From positions 2,482,501 through 2,546,500 of the forward strand of contig JADJXR010000001.1 in the NCBI GenBank assembly GCA_016710285.1: a DNA stretch of 64,000 nt. The letters run 5' to 3'. The DNA comes from Chlorobiota bacterium. GTDB lineage: Bacteria > Bacteroidota > Ignavibacteria > OLB7. The position numbers and the translations under genes are program-made. The notes beneath the pieces are model-generated. The model made no database searches. It worked only from the letters and a program-made list of their open reading frames with translations, and had not been told where the DNA came from. Shown piece by piece: positions 34,781 to 42,761 of the stretch (within the stretch, counting starts at the first letter, position 1; each line of letters opens with the position of its first letter).

Positions 34781-34818
34781 CCAGCCGCTTGCAACACGCT
34801 GCCGTTGCAAGCGGCTGG
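34781..34818 (+). terminator. Strong hairpin after the Rieske gene
   Basis: A perfect 14-bp stem (ccagccgcttgcaa / ttgcaagcggctgg) with a 10-nt loop. There is no T-run after it, so termination is uncertain; it could protect the 3' end instead. Confidence 0.6.
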
Positions 34819-34890
34819 TGCGTTACGGCAGCGGCCAGCCAGCTCCAGCATTGTTATCACGCGACCGGCAACCAACACCAAGTTCCAGCT

Positions 34891-35433
34891 ATGCCCAACC
34901 GTTCTGACATCACGGTTATTCCGTTCGAGGGGGTTGCCCCGAAGATCCATCCAACGGTGTTCATTGCCCCCGGGGCGCGGATTGTGGGGGATGTGGAGAT
35001 TGGGGAGGATTCCTCCGTTTGGTTCAATGTGGTGATTCGGGGGGATGTTCATTTTATCCGCATTGGCCAGCGAACCAATATCCAGGACTTGACGATGTGC
35101 CACGTCACCAACCAGCGATTCCCCCTGGTGGTTGGCAACGACGTAACCGTTGGCCACAGTGCGGTGCTTCATGGAACCACAATCGGCGACCGCGTGTTAA
35201 TTGGGATGGGGGCAAAGGTGCTGGATAACTCCGTCGTGGAAAGCGACGCGTTAATTGCCGCAGGAGCGGTGGTGCGCGAAGGCTTCCGGGTCCCGCAGGG
35301 GACGCTGGCGGCGGGCGTTCCGGCAAAAATTATCAGGGAATTGAGCGACCAAGAACGCGCCTACGTGGCGAAAGGGGCCGGCAATTATATCAGCTATGTT
35401 GCCCGCTTCAGGGCCGATGGGAATGATTGGTGA
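34891..35433 (+). CDS. Gamma-class carbonic anhydrase-family protein
   Basis: A 180-residue left-handed beta-helix protein built from hexapeptide repeats (IVGDVEIGEDSSVWFNVVIR; TVGHSAVLHGTTIGDRVLIG), forming a trimer. The three zinc ligands of the gamma-carbonic anhydrase/YrdA family are present as H71, H89 and H94. The length and the N-terminal PFEGVAPKIHPTVF match YrdA/PaaY-like members. Many of these are weak or inactive carbonic anhydrases, so the activity is uncertain. The ATG chosen replaces a longer frame that runs through the upstream hairpin. It is probably transcribed alone. Confidence 0.93.
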   Translation: MPNRSDITVIPFEGVAPKIHPTVFIAPGARIVGDVEIGEDSSVWFNVVIRGDVHFIRIGQRTNIQDLTMCHVTNQRFPLVVGNDVTVGHSAVLHGTTIGDRVLIGMGAKVLDNSVVESDALIAAGAVVREGFRVPQGTLAAGVPAKIIRELSDQERAYVAKGAGNYISYVARFRADGNDW

Positions 35434-35575
35434 TGGATTGATGATGGAACAGCCCGCTGCCTTGATAGGTCTTATCATCACCCCTTATTCACACACACAC
35501 GCATGAAGTAACCGCAGGCTAAAGACCTGCGGCTACCCCGTGCCCCATGCACACACAACCGACGCGACCGACACC

Positions 35576-36001
35576 ATGGCTAACAACGGATTGCATTCTG
35601 CTGGCTACATGAAAGAACGATTGATGAAGGATGCCGAGCGAATCACCGAGCAGGATTACGAGCGACTCCGCCACACGCTTCCGGAAAAAATGAACTCCCC
35701 GGACCTTCGCGAACTCCAAGGGGCATCGAAATGGATTGGCGCGATGCTGGAGCGGGTGGCGTTGTTGTACGAAATGATCCGCGACCGCGAGTTCAACGTC
35801 AGCACAAGGACCAAAGCGTTGGTTGGCGCGGGGCTTCTCTACTTTGTTCTCCCGTCGGACATCGTCCCGGATTTCCTTCCCGGCATTGGCTATCTTGATG
35901 ATGCCTTGATCCTTACCACGCTCTGGAATCTGGTCCGCTCGGAAATCGAAAGCTATGCCGATTTCCGCCGCCGCAAAGCCAACGCGTTGCAGCATATCTA
36001 A
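35576..36001 (+). CDS. YkvA-family (DUF1232) membrane-associated protein
   Basis: A 141-residue protein with the DUF1232 signature at about 83-115 (LLYFVLPSDIVPDFLPGIGYLDDALIL), a hydrophobic turn with a conserved DxxPD and a trailing acidic pair. The N-terminal half is helical and charged. The family is widespread and its function is unknown. The ATG MANNGLHS was preferred to an upstream GTG. It is followed at 22 bp by the small zinc-ribbon gene on the same strand. Confidence 0.9.
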   Translation: MANNGLHSAGYMKERLMKDAERITEQDYERLRHTLPEKMNSPDLRELQGASKWIGAMLERVALLYEMIRDREFNVSTRTKALVGAGLLYFVLPSDIVPDFLPGIGYLDDALILTTLWNLVRSEIESYADFRRRKANALQHI

Positions 36002-36023
36002 GCCACGTTTTCTCTGCTATTTC

Positions 36024-36266
36024 ATGGAGACTGCTTCGGCCCAAATCTGCCCGTTCTGTTCGCGCCCAACGGTGCTGGTGTGGGTGCATGGGCATGGCCA
36101 ATGCCAGCACTGCCACATCACCATTGATGAATGCTGCCGTGGGGAATGCTCTCAGCCCACCGGCAACCCAAGCACCGTAAACCCCAGCGCGGCAAGCAGC
36201 GCGGCGGTGGCTGCGTCGGCGGGAGGGGCAACGGTGAACGCGGGGAACTCCCTTCTGGCGCGGTAG
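36024..36266 (+). CDS. Small zinc-ribbon protein overlapping the end of pdxB
   Basis: A short protein of up to 80 residues. The first 45 carry cysteine/histidine pairs arranged as a zinc ribbon (ICPFC...CQHCH) and the segment VWVHGHGQCQHC ending DECCRGE, which resembles a small conserved FCB-phylum protein (VWIHGH...CCQGE type). The remaining residues (rich in Ala, Ser, Asn and Pro) are read antisense through the last 114 bp of pdxB and are low-complexity, so the natural C-terminus may be longer than in relatives or the frame may have lost its original stop. Function unknown; it is probably co-transcribed with the DUF1232 gene. Confidence 0.6.
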   Translation: METASAQICPFCSRPTVLVWVHGHGQCQHCHITIDECCRGECSQPTGNPSTVNPSAASSAAVAASAGGATVNAGNSLLAR

Positions 36267-37297
36267 CCTTTGCGAAGCGCGTCGAACCCGCTGCGGCGTT
36301 GGTCGGCATCAAGGTTCAGCAAAGCGCGGATGTTCGCGTCGTCGGTGCGGATGTTGAAGGCCTTCCGCACGCAGTGCTCCACCGCATCCAGCCCAACAAG
36401 CCCTTCGGGAATCGCGATTGCTTCGGCCACCGGCGGCAGGTGTTCCTCCATTCTCCAGCGATTTTCCTTCCCCACAAATGCTCCCAACGCGTTGGCCATC
36501 ATCTCCGTTCCCCGCAGCTTCCCCTCAAGTGAGTATCCGGCAATGTGGGGGGTGATAAGGGTTGCGTTCGTTGCCAAGTCAATCGGGATTTCCGGCTCCC
36601 CTTCCCAAACATCAACAATCGCCTTGAAGACTCCGTTCCGTAGTCCGGCAATCAATTCCGGTAACTCCACCACTCCCCCGCGCGAGGTGTTGATAAGCGT
36701 GCTTCTAGGTTTTAGCATTCGTAGCCGGGCGGCATTCAACAAGTGCGCCGTGGGGTGGGCCCCCTGCGTCACCAGCGGGACGTGAAGGGTGGCGGCATCG
36801 CAATCCAACGCCTGCTGCAACGTGGTTGCGGGGAAGCCATCGTGCTGGCTTCGTGGGGGATCGTGTGGCACCACGCGCAGCCCCAGCGCGGTTGCCATGC
36901 TGGCCACAAGGCTGCCAATCCTTCCCACGCCGATAACGCCAATCGTTCCGCCGGGGATTGCAAGGGTTCCTAACCGCCGCAGTTCCATCAGCGTGGCAAC
37001 CAGATATTCGGCAACCGAGCGGGAGTTGCAGCCGGCGGCATCGGCAACGGCAATCCCTTGCTGGCGCAGCCAACCGTGGGCCAGATGCTCGGTGCCGATG
37101 GTGGCGGTCCCAACAAACCGGACCGGGGTTCCATCCAGCAACTGGCTGTTGACGTGCGTTACCGAGCGGACCACCAGCGCGCCGGCCCGTTCCAAATCGC
37201 GGCGGCAGATCTGGCGACCCGGAACCAGCCGCACCGTGCCGAACTGGCCAAAGGCTTCGCGGGCAAAAGGGATATTTTCGTCGGCAACGATCTCCAT
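36152..37297 (-). CDS. pdxB: 4-phosphoerythronate dehydrogenase
   Basis: An NAD-dependent D-2-hydroxyacid dehydrogenase family member for vitamin B6 (pyridoxal phosphate) synthesis, oxidising 4-phosphoerythronate. The 381 residues open MEIVADENIPFAREAFGQFG. They contain ATIGTEHLAHGWL, the catalytic Arg region INTSRGGVVEL, the nucleotide-binding GVIGVGRIGSLVA and the catalytic Glu/His pair (VWEGEP; TPHIAGYSLEGKLRGT), all as in PdxB rather than other family members. The C-terminal PdxB dimerisation part is present. I use the ATG that matches the family N-terminus instead of the upstream TTG. Its 3' end overlaps the small zinc-ribbon gene. Confidence 0.94.
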   Translation of the reverse strand: MEIVADENIPFAREAFGQFGTVRLVPGRQICRRDLERAGALVVRSVTHVNSQLLDGTPVRFVGTATIGTEHLAHGWLRQQGIAVADAAGCNSRSVAEYLVATLMELRRLGTLAIPGGTIGVIGVGRIGSLVASMATALGLRVVPHDPPRSQHDGFPATTLQQALDCDAATLHVPLVTQGAHPTAHLLNAARLRMLKPRSTLINTSRGGVVELPELIAGLRNGVFKAIVDVWEGEPEIPIDLATNATLITPHIAGYSLEGKLRGTEMMANALGAFVGKENRWRMEEHLPPVAEAIAIPEGLVGLDAVEHCVRKAFNIRTDDANIRALLNLDADQRRSGFDALRKGYRARREFPAFTVAPPADAATAALLAALGFTVLGLPVG

Positions 37298-37386
37298 ATT
37301 CGGGTTGTTCAATGGTTGGTTCTTCGGGGAAAAAATTCATCGGCAATCTACGCCCCCTTGCCCACTGGCCAAACGATAAACCTATG

Positions 37387-37394
37387 TACTTTTG
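37387..37394 (+). promoter_or_regulatory. Candidate -7 promoter element for the AroE-like gene
   Basis: TACTTTTG fits TAnnTTTG, about 112 nt before the start codon. No upstream box at the usual distance. Confidence 0.3.
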
Positions 37395-37505
37395 CAGCCA
37401 TTCTTATCCTGTACCGGGCTGGCCGGCGGATGAATACGCAAAGAAGAAAGGAAAGAAGGTCCGGCTGCCGTCCACTGCCCAGCGTCACACACACACGCTC
37501 TGCTC

Positions 37506-38369
37506 ATGCGAACAACACACAACACACGACTATTTGGATTTCTGTGCCATCCAATCGGGGAAGAGCTGATCCATGAGATGTTCTCGTGGGGGGCCGAGAT
37601 CACCGATGCGGACGCTGCCTGCTTGCAGTTCGATGCCCAGGCAAAGGATATGCGTGCGGTAATCGCCGGGCTTCACGCGCTGAAAGCCACGGGGGTGTAT
37701 CTAACCGGACGGCTGCGGACCTCGGCCACAGGGATTGCCGATTACCTTTCCGACGAAGCGCACGGGACCGGGGTGACGAACGTCATCACCTTCGAGAACG
37801 ACCGCACCACCGGGCACAACACGGAAGCGCAGGCGATTATCTCCGTGCTGGAACCATACCACCAGACGTTTGCTCGCGGAAGCGCGGTGGTTCTGGGTGG
37901 GGGGGCAATGGCCCGTTCGGTGATGTACGCCCTGGTGCGGCATTTCCGGATGAAGAACATCGCTATTGCGGATCGGACGTTGCAGCAGGCGCAGTTGCTG
38001 CGCCAGACTTTCAGCGAAATGGCAAGCCCCAGCGCACGAATCGAGGCGCACGAGCTGTTCCCCCCCGACATCGCGCAGCTTCTTGCCGAGGCTCGCTTGA
38101 TCGTCAACACCACCCCAATCGGCACCGTGGCCAGCCTTGACCAATCGCCGATCACCGTCCCGGATATTTTCCACAATCGCCAAGTGGTGATGGATGTGAA
38201 TTTTGGCCCGGCCATCACCCGTATGCTGGCCGAAGCCGCCGCCAGCGGATCCACGATTATCAGCGGGGCCGAGGTGCTGATCCGCCAAGTTGCCCAAGCC
38301 TACGAACTTCTAACCCACTCCGAATTCCCCACCGACCGCATCCGAGCAATGCTGGTGGCGCATGAGTGA
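37506..38369 (+). CDS. Shikimate-dehydrogenase-like protein with altered catalytic residues
   Basis: A 287-residue protein with the AroE fold: an N-terminal substrate domain (1-105), a Rossmann NAD(P) domain with SAVVLGGGAMARSVMYAL (about 125-145), IADRTLQQA, IVNTTPIGT and ISGAEVLIRQVAQAYEL near the end. The AroE substrate-binding segment usually reads NVTxPxK and the partner loop NTD. Here the equivalent positions are Y65-L-T-G-R-L-R71 and N105-T-E107, so the catalytic Lys is replaced by Arg and the Asp by Glu. It is therefore unlikely to be ordinary shikimate dehydrogenase; relatives with altered pairs act on quinate or other hydroxy acids, or have lost activity. It diverges from pdxB. Confidence 0.8.
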   Translation: MRTTHNTRLFGFLCHPIGEELIHEMFSWGAEITDADAACLQFDAQAKDMRAVIAGLHALKATGVYLTGRLRTSATGIADYLSDEAHGTGVTNVITFENDRTTGHNTEAQAIISVLEPYHQTFARGSAVVLGGGAMARSVMYALVRHFRMKNIAIADRTLQQAQLLRQTFSEMASPSARIEAHELFPPDIAQLLAEARLIVNTTPIGTVASLDQSPITVPDIFHNRQVVMDVNFGPAITRMLAEAAASGSTIISGAEVLIRQVAQAYELLTHSEFPTDRIRAMLVAHE

Positions 38370-38555
38370 GCAACGTGGAGAGGGCACAGAAAAAGGCAAG
38401 GAACGCAGAAATGCGGGGGATGCATCCATCGCAATCATTATCGCAATCATTGCCGACCACTACCCTGCGGGACCGATCCCAGCTCCCCAACCCCTTCTCA
38501 ATCACCTTTTACAAAAGAATCGTTCCGTTTGCTTGGCCGAAGCGATCCCCTTGTT

Positions 38556-38563
38556 TACCTTTG
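38556..38563 (+). promoter_or_regulatory. Candidate -7 promoter element for the ABM-domain gene
   Basis: TACCTTTG is an exact TAnnTTTG match 51 nt before the start codon. Possible upstream boxes are CTTG 20 bp away and TTTG 24 bp away. Confidence 0.4.
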
Positions 38564-38613
38564 CTCCCTTGAAAAACAGCACAGAAACCCGAATATCAGA
38601 TTCATAAACAACT

Positions 38614-38913
38614 ATGCCGAAAGTCATTCTGTTGGTGAACGTTGAGCTGAAGCCTGGCAAGCGCGAGTCCTATCTTGCTGCCACCAGCCGCTTGCGCGAG
38701 CATTTCAAAACGGTGGATTCCTTGACGTACACCGTGTACGAGAACGAAAGCCGCGACAGCGATTCGTTCACGGAGACCTTCACCTTCCCCTCCTACGTGG
38801 AGTACGAAGCCTTCGACGACCGCGACGACGATGCCGCCAACGAGCTGTTTGCCGAGATCATCAGCATGGGCAAACAGTCGCCACGATACACCACACTGGT
38901 GGAAGTGGAGTAA
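38614..38913 (+). CDS. Small ABM-like (antibiotic biosynthesis monooxygenase fold) protein
   Basis: A 99-residue ferredoxin-like fold protein. The order strand (KVILLVNVELKPGK), helix (RESYLAATSRLREHF), strand (LTYTVYENE), long acidic helix (YEAFDDRDDDAANELFAEII) and final strand fits the ABM/quinol-monooxygenase (YgiN) superfamily. Dimeric members oxidise quinols, degrade heme or have no known activity. No heme or quinone ligand is evident, so the substrate is unknown. It is transcribed alone and closed by two terminators. Confidence 0.75.
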   Translation: MPKVILLVNVELKPGKRESYLAATSRLREHFKTVDSLTYTVYENESRDSDSFTETFTFPSYVEYEAFDDRDDDAANELFAEIISMGKQSPRYTTLVEVE

Positions 38914-38918
38914 TCCAC

Positions 38919-38950
38919 GCGGCATCGTTTGCTGCCGCCCCGTTTTTTTT
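38919..38950 (+). terminator. Rho-independent terminator after the ABM-like gene
   Basis: Stem gcggca/tgccgc with an 8-nt loop, then cccg and eight T. Confidence 0.85.
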
Positions 38951-38955
38951 CCCGC

Positions 38956-38995
38956 GACCGCCCGGCCATTCTTGCCCGGGCGGTCGTTGTTTTTC
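38956..38995 (+). terminator. Second tandem terminator
   Basis: A perfect 10-bp stem (gaccgcccgg / ccgggcggtc) followed by gttgttttt. It starts 5 bp after the T-run of the first terminator. Confidence 0.8.
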
Positions 38996-39005
38996 TATCT
39001 GTGGC

Positions 39006-39013
39006 TATCTTCG
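39006..39013 (+). promoter_or_regulatory. Candidate -7 promoter element for the outer-membrane protein gene
   Basis: TATCTTCG, just after the tandem terminators and about 125 nt before the start codon. Confidence 0.35.
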
Positions 39014-39139
39014 CCGCCGCTTGTATCATCTGGGGCGTGATAGGCTTCCATGCTGCTCTGTCCAACCCGGGTTGTTCGGCAGAAGGGGAAGGTGGTGTCT
39101 GCGGATTTGGTGGCACACAAACGAATTTTGCTATCTGGC

Positions 39140-40582
39140 ATGAAAATCCCTCAAAGAGTTCTGCACTGCGGTGCAACGGCATTGGCAATGTTCTTCTGCT
39201 GCGTGCCGGCTGCCATGCCGCAGGATCGCTTGGATGTTCCTGGCATGGGGATGGGGCGCGCCTCCGTTTCCATCACCCGCGGGCTGAACAGCATTTACTC
39301 CAACCCAGGATTGCTGGATGCCCCCCCGCTGCTTCCCACCCAACTGAATCAGCCGCTGACGTTCTCCATCTACACCGGCGGCGGAACGATTGGGGCAACC
39401 TACCTGAGCGGCGATGAGTTCCGAACCATCTTCGCCCAAAAACCGGAAGGCTACACCAAGGAGGATCGCGAGCGGGTTGGGCAGCTTCTGCAGGACGAAC
39501 GCCTGTACGCAAACGCCGCCATCAACCTGATTGCCATTCGCTACCGCACCGAGAGCGGGGGGACCTGGGCGTTCCACCACGGGCACAGGGTGTTTGCGCG
39601 GATGAATTTCCCAGAATCGTTCTCCGAAATCGTGGCAACCAGCAACATCACCGGGCGCGATTACACCTTTATCAATCGTGGAATCGGTGGCGATTGGCTT
39701 ACGGAGTTTGGGCTTTCCTACGGCAAGATGTTGGAAGGAAACGGCGCGTGGTTCCCACGGGTGGGCATTGGCGCAACCGCAAAGCTGATTCAAGGAGTGG
39801 CGCATTTTGAGGTGGCCGAGAACAGCATTATCACCATCCAGCAAGTGGTAATCGGTGGTGCCGGTGGGTACAACATCAAGGGGGGATATCAGTTCCGCTC
39901 AGCAAGCCCCAATGGATTCAACCCCGCCGAAGCGATCACCACACTCTTCACGGGATTATTCCCCGCCACCGCCGGAACCGGTTTTGGGTTCGATCTTGGC
40001 GTTGGCGGCACGCTCTACTCCGTTGCCGGAACGGGGCAATCAAAGGAACGCCGCGATGCCGTTTTTTTTGGAATGACCCTGCAAGATGTTGGATCCGTCA
40101 ACTGGAACACCGAGACGTTGGTGCGGTCGGCAGTTGGGATCAACGACACGCTGGGGAGCGGAAATCTTGACAACAATCAGTTCCGCCGCTACGAGGGGAA
40201 GTTGGCGGCGGTCCCTGCCTACTCCACTTCCTTCCCGACCGTTTTCCGCGCAGGTGTTGGGGTGGATATGCAGGCGTTCATCCCAGAAATGGATAATCGG
40301 ATGATCCTGAACATCGAGGGGGAAGCTCCATTGAACGATCCCCCAGGAAGCGCGGACCGCGGGCGGTTTGCCGTTGGTGGGGAGTATGGGATCAATGATT
40401 GGCTGACGGTTCGCACGGGGTTTAGCGGGTTTGGGATCAACGGGTTCGGGTGGGGGATTGGCGCAACCGTCCGCCCTACCGAGTGGCTGACGTTCGAGGC
40501 CGGAAGCAGCGAGTTCGAAGGGCTGTTCGGCAACGAGCGGGTGGACGCTGCGGCGCGGCTTTCGATTGGGTGGGGCTGGTAG
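39140..40582 (+). CDS. FCB-type outer-membrane beta-barrel protein
   Basis: A 480-residue exported protein. The signal peptide (MKIPQRVLHCGATALAMFF, cleavage near AAMPQ) was chosen at the ATG over an earlier in-frame TTG. The mature N-terminus carries GMGMGRASVSITRGLNSIYSNPG, like the mitochondrial-porin-like/DUF5723 or PorV-PorQ style proteins of Bacteroidota. Alternating strands follow up to the C-terminal ARLSIGWGW with a terminal aromatic residue, typical of barrels inserted by BamA. No ligand can be inferred. It lies alone between a terminator pair and acylphosphatase. Confidence 0.8.
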   Translation: MKIPQRVLHCGATALAMFFCCVPAAMPQDRLDVPGMGMGRASVSITRGLNSIYSNPGLLDAPPLLPTQLNQPLTFSIYTGGGTIGATYLSGDEFRTIFAQKPEGYTKEDRERVGQLLQDERLYANAAINLIAIRYRTESGGTWAFHHGHRVFARMNFPESFSEIVATSNITGRDYTFINRGIGGDWLTEFGLSYGKMLEGNGAWFPRVGIGATAKLIQGVAHFEVAENSIITIQQVVIGGAGGYNIKGGYQFRSASPNGFNPAEAITTLFTGLFPATAGTGFGFDLGVGGTLYSVAGTGQSKERRDAVFFGMTLQDVGSVNWNTETLVRSAVGINDTLGSGNLDNNQFRRYEGKLAAVPAYSTSFPTVFRAGVGVDMQAFIPEMDNRMILNIEGEAPLNDPPGSADRGRFAVGGEYGINDWLTVRTGFSGFGINGFGWGIGATVRPTEWLTFEAGSSEFEGLFGNERVDAAARLSIGWGW

Positions 40583-40642
40583 CGTTCGCTGGGTTGGCAG
40601 GTGCTGGATGGATTGATGCCGGGTGCGCACCACGAATTGTTA

Positions 40643-40675
40643 TTTGGCGTTCGGCACGGTTCCCTTCCATATTTG
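40643..40675 (+). promoter_or_regulatory. Promoter directly at the acylphosphatase start, suggesting a leaderless mRNA
   Basis: TTTG at 40643 is followed after 21 bp by CATATTTG at 40668, the same spacing as the rpsJ candidate. Transcription would begin within a few bases of the ATG at 40681, with no room for a Shine-Dalgarno. Confidence 0.45.
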
Positions 40676-40680
40676 CGGCC

Positions 40681-40950
40681 ATGACAACACGCCGCTACGT
40701 TGTTTCGGGGGTGGTGCAGGGGGTGGGGTTCCGCTGGTTTGTTCGCAGCGTTGCCGATGCCTTTGGCATCACCGGCACCGTGCAGAACCTGCCCGATGGA
40801 AGCGTGGAAATTATTGCCACCGGGGCCCAGGACCAGCACCAATCATTCCGTGAGCAAGTGGAGATTGGCCCGGCTTCCGCGCGGGTTGATCGGGTTGCTA
40901 TCCAGCCGATAGAACTTCGGCGGTTTGGCGATTTTCGGGTGATCCGCTAA
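40681..40950 (+). CDS. acyP: Acylphosphatase
   Basis: An 89-residue enzyme hydrolysing acyl phosphates such as acetyl phosphate or 1,3-bisphosphoglycerate. The two catalytic residues are R18 (GVVQGVGFRWF, phosphate loop) and N36 (VQNLPDGSVE). Length and motifs are standard. It is one of the few genes here with a promoter-like element immediately before the ATG and no Shine-Dalgarno. The SDR gene follows at 76 bp on the same strand. Confidence 0.96.
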   Translation: MTTRRYVVSGVVQGVGFRWFVRSVADAFGITGTVQNLPDGSVEIIATGAQDQHQSFREQVEIGPASARVDRVAIQPIELRRFGDFRVIR

Positions 40951-41026
40951 CCAGCGGGGCGTGCTCCGTAGTGGCTCCCTCTCTTCTCCTTTTTCCCAAA
41001 TCACACAGTTCAGAATCACAGCTCAG

Positions 41027-42046
41027 ATGATCCGCAAACCTGTTCTTCTTATCACCGGGGCCGGTGGCGAAATTGGCCACGGGCTTATCCAACGTATCGC
41101 TGCCGAAGGAACCTACGGTATCCTTGCGCTGGACCTTCGCCCCATCGAGCCGGAGTTGGCGGCGATGTGCGAGGATATGATCGTTGGCAACATCCTTGAC
41201 ACCAACCTGCTGGAGCAGATCGCCAGCAAGTATGAGGTTGCCGGAATCTTCCACCTTGCGGCGATGCTTTCAACGCGGGGAGAGTTTATCCCGGAAGTGG
41301 CCCACGAAGTGAACGTGCAGGGGACCCTGAACCTGCTGAAATTTGCTGTTGGCGAGTCGCGCAATGCCGGGGCGAATGTGAAGTTCCTGTTCCCAAGCTC
41401 CATTGCCGTGTATGGCTTGCCGGATGTGGCAACCAAGGATGCGGCGGGGAAGATCAACGAAGGAGAATTCCTTACGCCAACCACGATGTACGGCGTGAAC
41501 AAATTAGCGTGCGAGCATCTGGGCCGTTACTACAACTTCCATTACCGCCAGCTTGCTGCCGACCGTGACCATTTCCATGTTGACTTCCGTTCGCTGCGGT
41601 TCCCAGGGTTGATTAGCGCGTTCACCGTCCCTTCCGGCGGAACCAGCGATTATGCGCCGGAGATGCTGCACGCTGCGGCAAAAGGGGAGGCCTACCACTG
41701 CTTTGCCCGCCCCGATACCCGCATCCCGTTTATGGCCATGCCGGACGCGATTGACGCGCTGATGCAGCTGTTCAACGCCCCGGCGGAATCGCTTTCCACC
41801 AATGTTTACAACGTGGGGAGCTTTGCGCCATCGGCCGACGAGGTGCGGACCATGACGCTGCAAGCGTTCCCCAACGCCCAGATTGGATACGCAGCCGACC
41901 ACAAGCGGCAAGGAATTCTGGACACATGGCCCGCCGATGTTGACGACACGTTGGCCCGCCGCGATTGGGGATGGGCACCCGCCTACGATGCCGAACGTTC
42001 CTTCAGCGAGTATCTAATTCCGAACATCGCCAAGCGGTATCAGTAG
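41027..42046 (+). CDS. SDR-family NAD-dependent epimerase/dehydratase, similar to SDR-type threonine 3-dehydrogenase
   Basis: A 339-residue extended short-chain dehydrogenase/reductase. The nucleotide-binding motif is LLITGAGGEIGHGLI. The catalytic Ser region is FPSSIAVYGLP, and the catalytic Tyr/Lys pair is Y161/K165 in MYGVNKLACEHL. SLRFPGLISA, GGTSDYAPEMLHAA, and near the end DTWPADVDDTLARRDWGW closely resemble the SDR-type L-threonine 3-dehydrogenase. That would start threonine breakdown to glycine and acetyl-CoA, but UDP-sugar epimerase-type use cannot be ruled out. The upstream start giving MLRSG was rejected; the ATG MIRKPVLLITG matches family N-termini. Confidence 0.88.
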   Translation: MIRKPVLLITGAGGEIGHGLIQRIAAEGTYGILALDLRPIEPELAAMCEDMIVGNILDTNLLEQIASKYEVAGIFHLAAMLSTRGEFIPEVAHEVNVQGTLNLLKFAVGESRNAGANVKFLFPSSIAVYGLPDVATKDAAGKINEGEFLTPTTMYGVNKLACEHLGRYYNFHYRQLAADRDHFHVDFRSLRFPGLISAFTVPSGGTSDYAPEMLHAAAKGEAYHCFARPDTRIPFMAMPDAIDALMQLFNAPAESLSTNVYNVGSFAPSADEVRTMTLQAFPNAQIGYAADHKRQGILDTWPADVDDTLARRDWGWAPAYDAERSFSEYLIPNIAKRYQ

Positions 42047-42107
42047 CCGAAAAAATTCCCGAAGGAATCGGGGCGAAAAAAGTTCTTGCGTAAACGCGGT
42101 GGCCGAT

Positions 42108-42115
42108 TATATTCG
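42108..42115 (+). promoter_or_regulatory. Candidate -7 promoter element for the DUF2795 gene
   Basis: TATATTCG with CTTG 19 bp upstream (42085). About 150 nt before the start codon. Confidence 0.35.
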
Positions 42116-42267
42116 CGCCCCAAACGGCGGCGGAAACAAGGAACATTGTTGGCAGCACGGAATCCACGCACGAATCTGCGCAGCCCACAACGGCAAATTC
42201 CGCAGCGCGACCGCTGCCTTCGTTGATAGAATCATCGAACCTACTACCCATATTTGGAGGACGATCC

Positions 42268-42498
42268 ATGCTTTGGACCCCTGAACTTGCCGCGTGGCTG
42301 GAAGACGCGCCGTGGCCAGCAACCAAGGAAGAACTGCTGGACTACGCAAACCGCACCGGAGCTCCGTTCCAGGTGATTGAAAATCTTCAAGAACTGAGCG
42401 ATGACGAAGAGGAAGTGTTCGACAGCATCGAGGACATCTGGCCGGAAGCTGCCAACCATGACACGATGTTCTTTGATGAAGACAACGAGGAGTATTAA
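42268..42498 (+). CDS. DUF2795-family small protein
   Basis: A 76-residue acidic protein with a good Shine-Dalgarno (ttggagg). It carries the DUF2795 signature: PATKEELLDYANRTGAP then VIENLQELSDDEE, ending FDSIEDIWPE and an acidic tail. Family members are small soluble proteins in many phyla, function unknown. It is transcribed alone, with a terminator downstream. Confidence 0.9.
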   Translation: MLWTPELAAWLEDAPWPATKEELLDYANRTGAPFQVIENLQELSDDEEEVFDSIEDIWPEAANHDTMFFDEDNEEY

Positions 42499-42632
42499 CT
42501 CTGTCGCGGTTTGCCGACGCTCCGGCGAAGTTGATGGAGGCTTGAACGCCCCATTGGCAGCGGCGGTGGCTTGGTGAATCGTTTCGGTTTGAAGATCATC
42601 TCTCGGGGAAGCTGTGTCTGTGCCTGCCGGCC

Positions 42633-42674
42633 ACGCCGCTTCCCCGTTCTGTTGGCGGCGTTCTTTTTTTTTGG
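42633..42674 (+). terminator. Rho-independent terminator after the DUF2795 gene
   Basis: Stem acgccgc/gcggcgt with a 15-nt loop, then a run of nine or more T. Confidence 0.8.
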
Positions 42675-42761
42675 GGGGGGATCGGTGCCATTTCTGCGTC
42701 CCCCTGTTGCCCACGATTCAATGATGCCTGCTCCTTTCGATTGCAGCTGTTGAAGATACCC

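Noticed and set aside
38362..38607. 81-codon frame overlapping the AroE-like stop
   Set aside because: No recognisable domain, odd composition, and it spans the candidate promoter of the next gene; more likely spacer.
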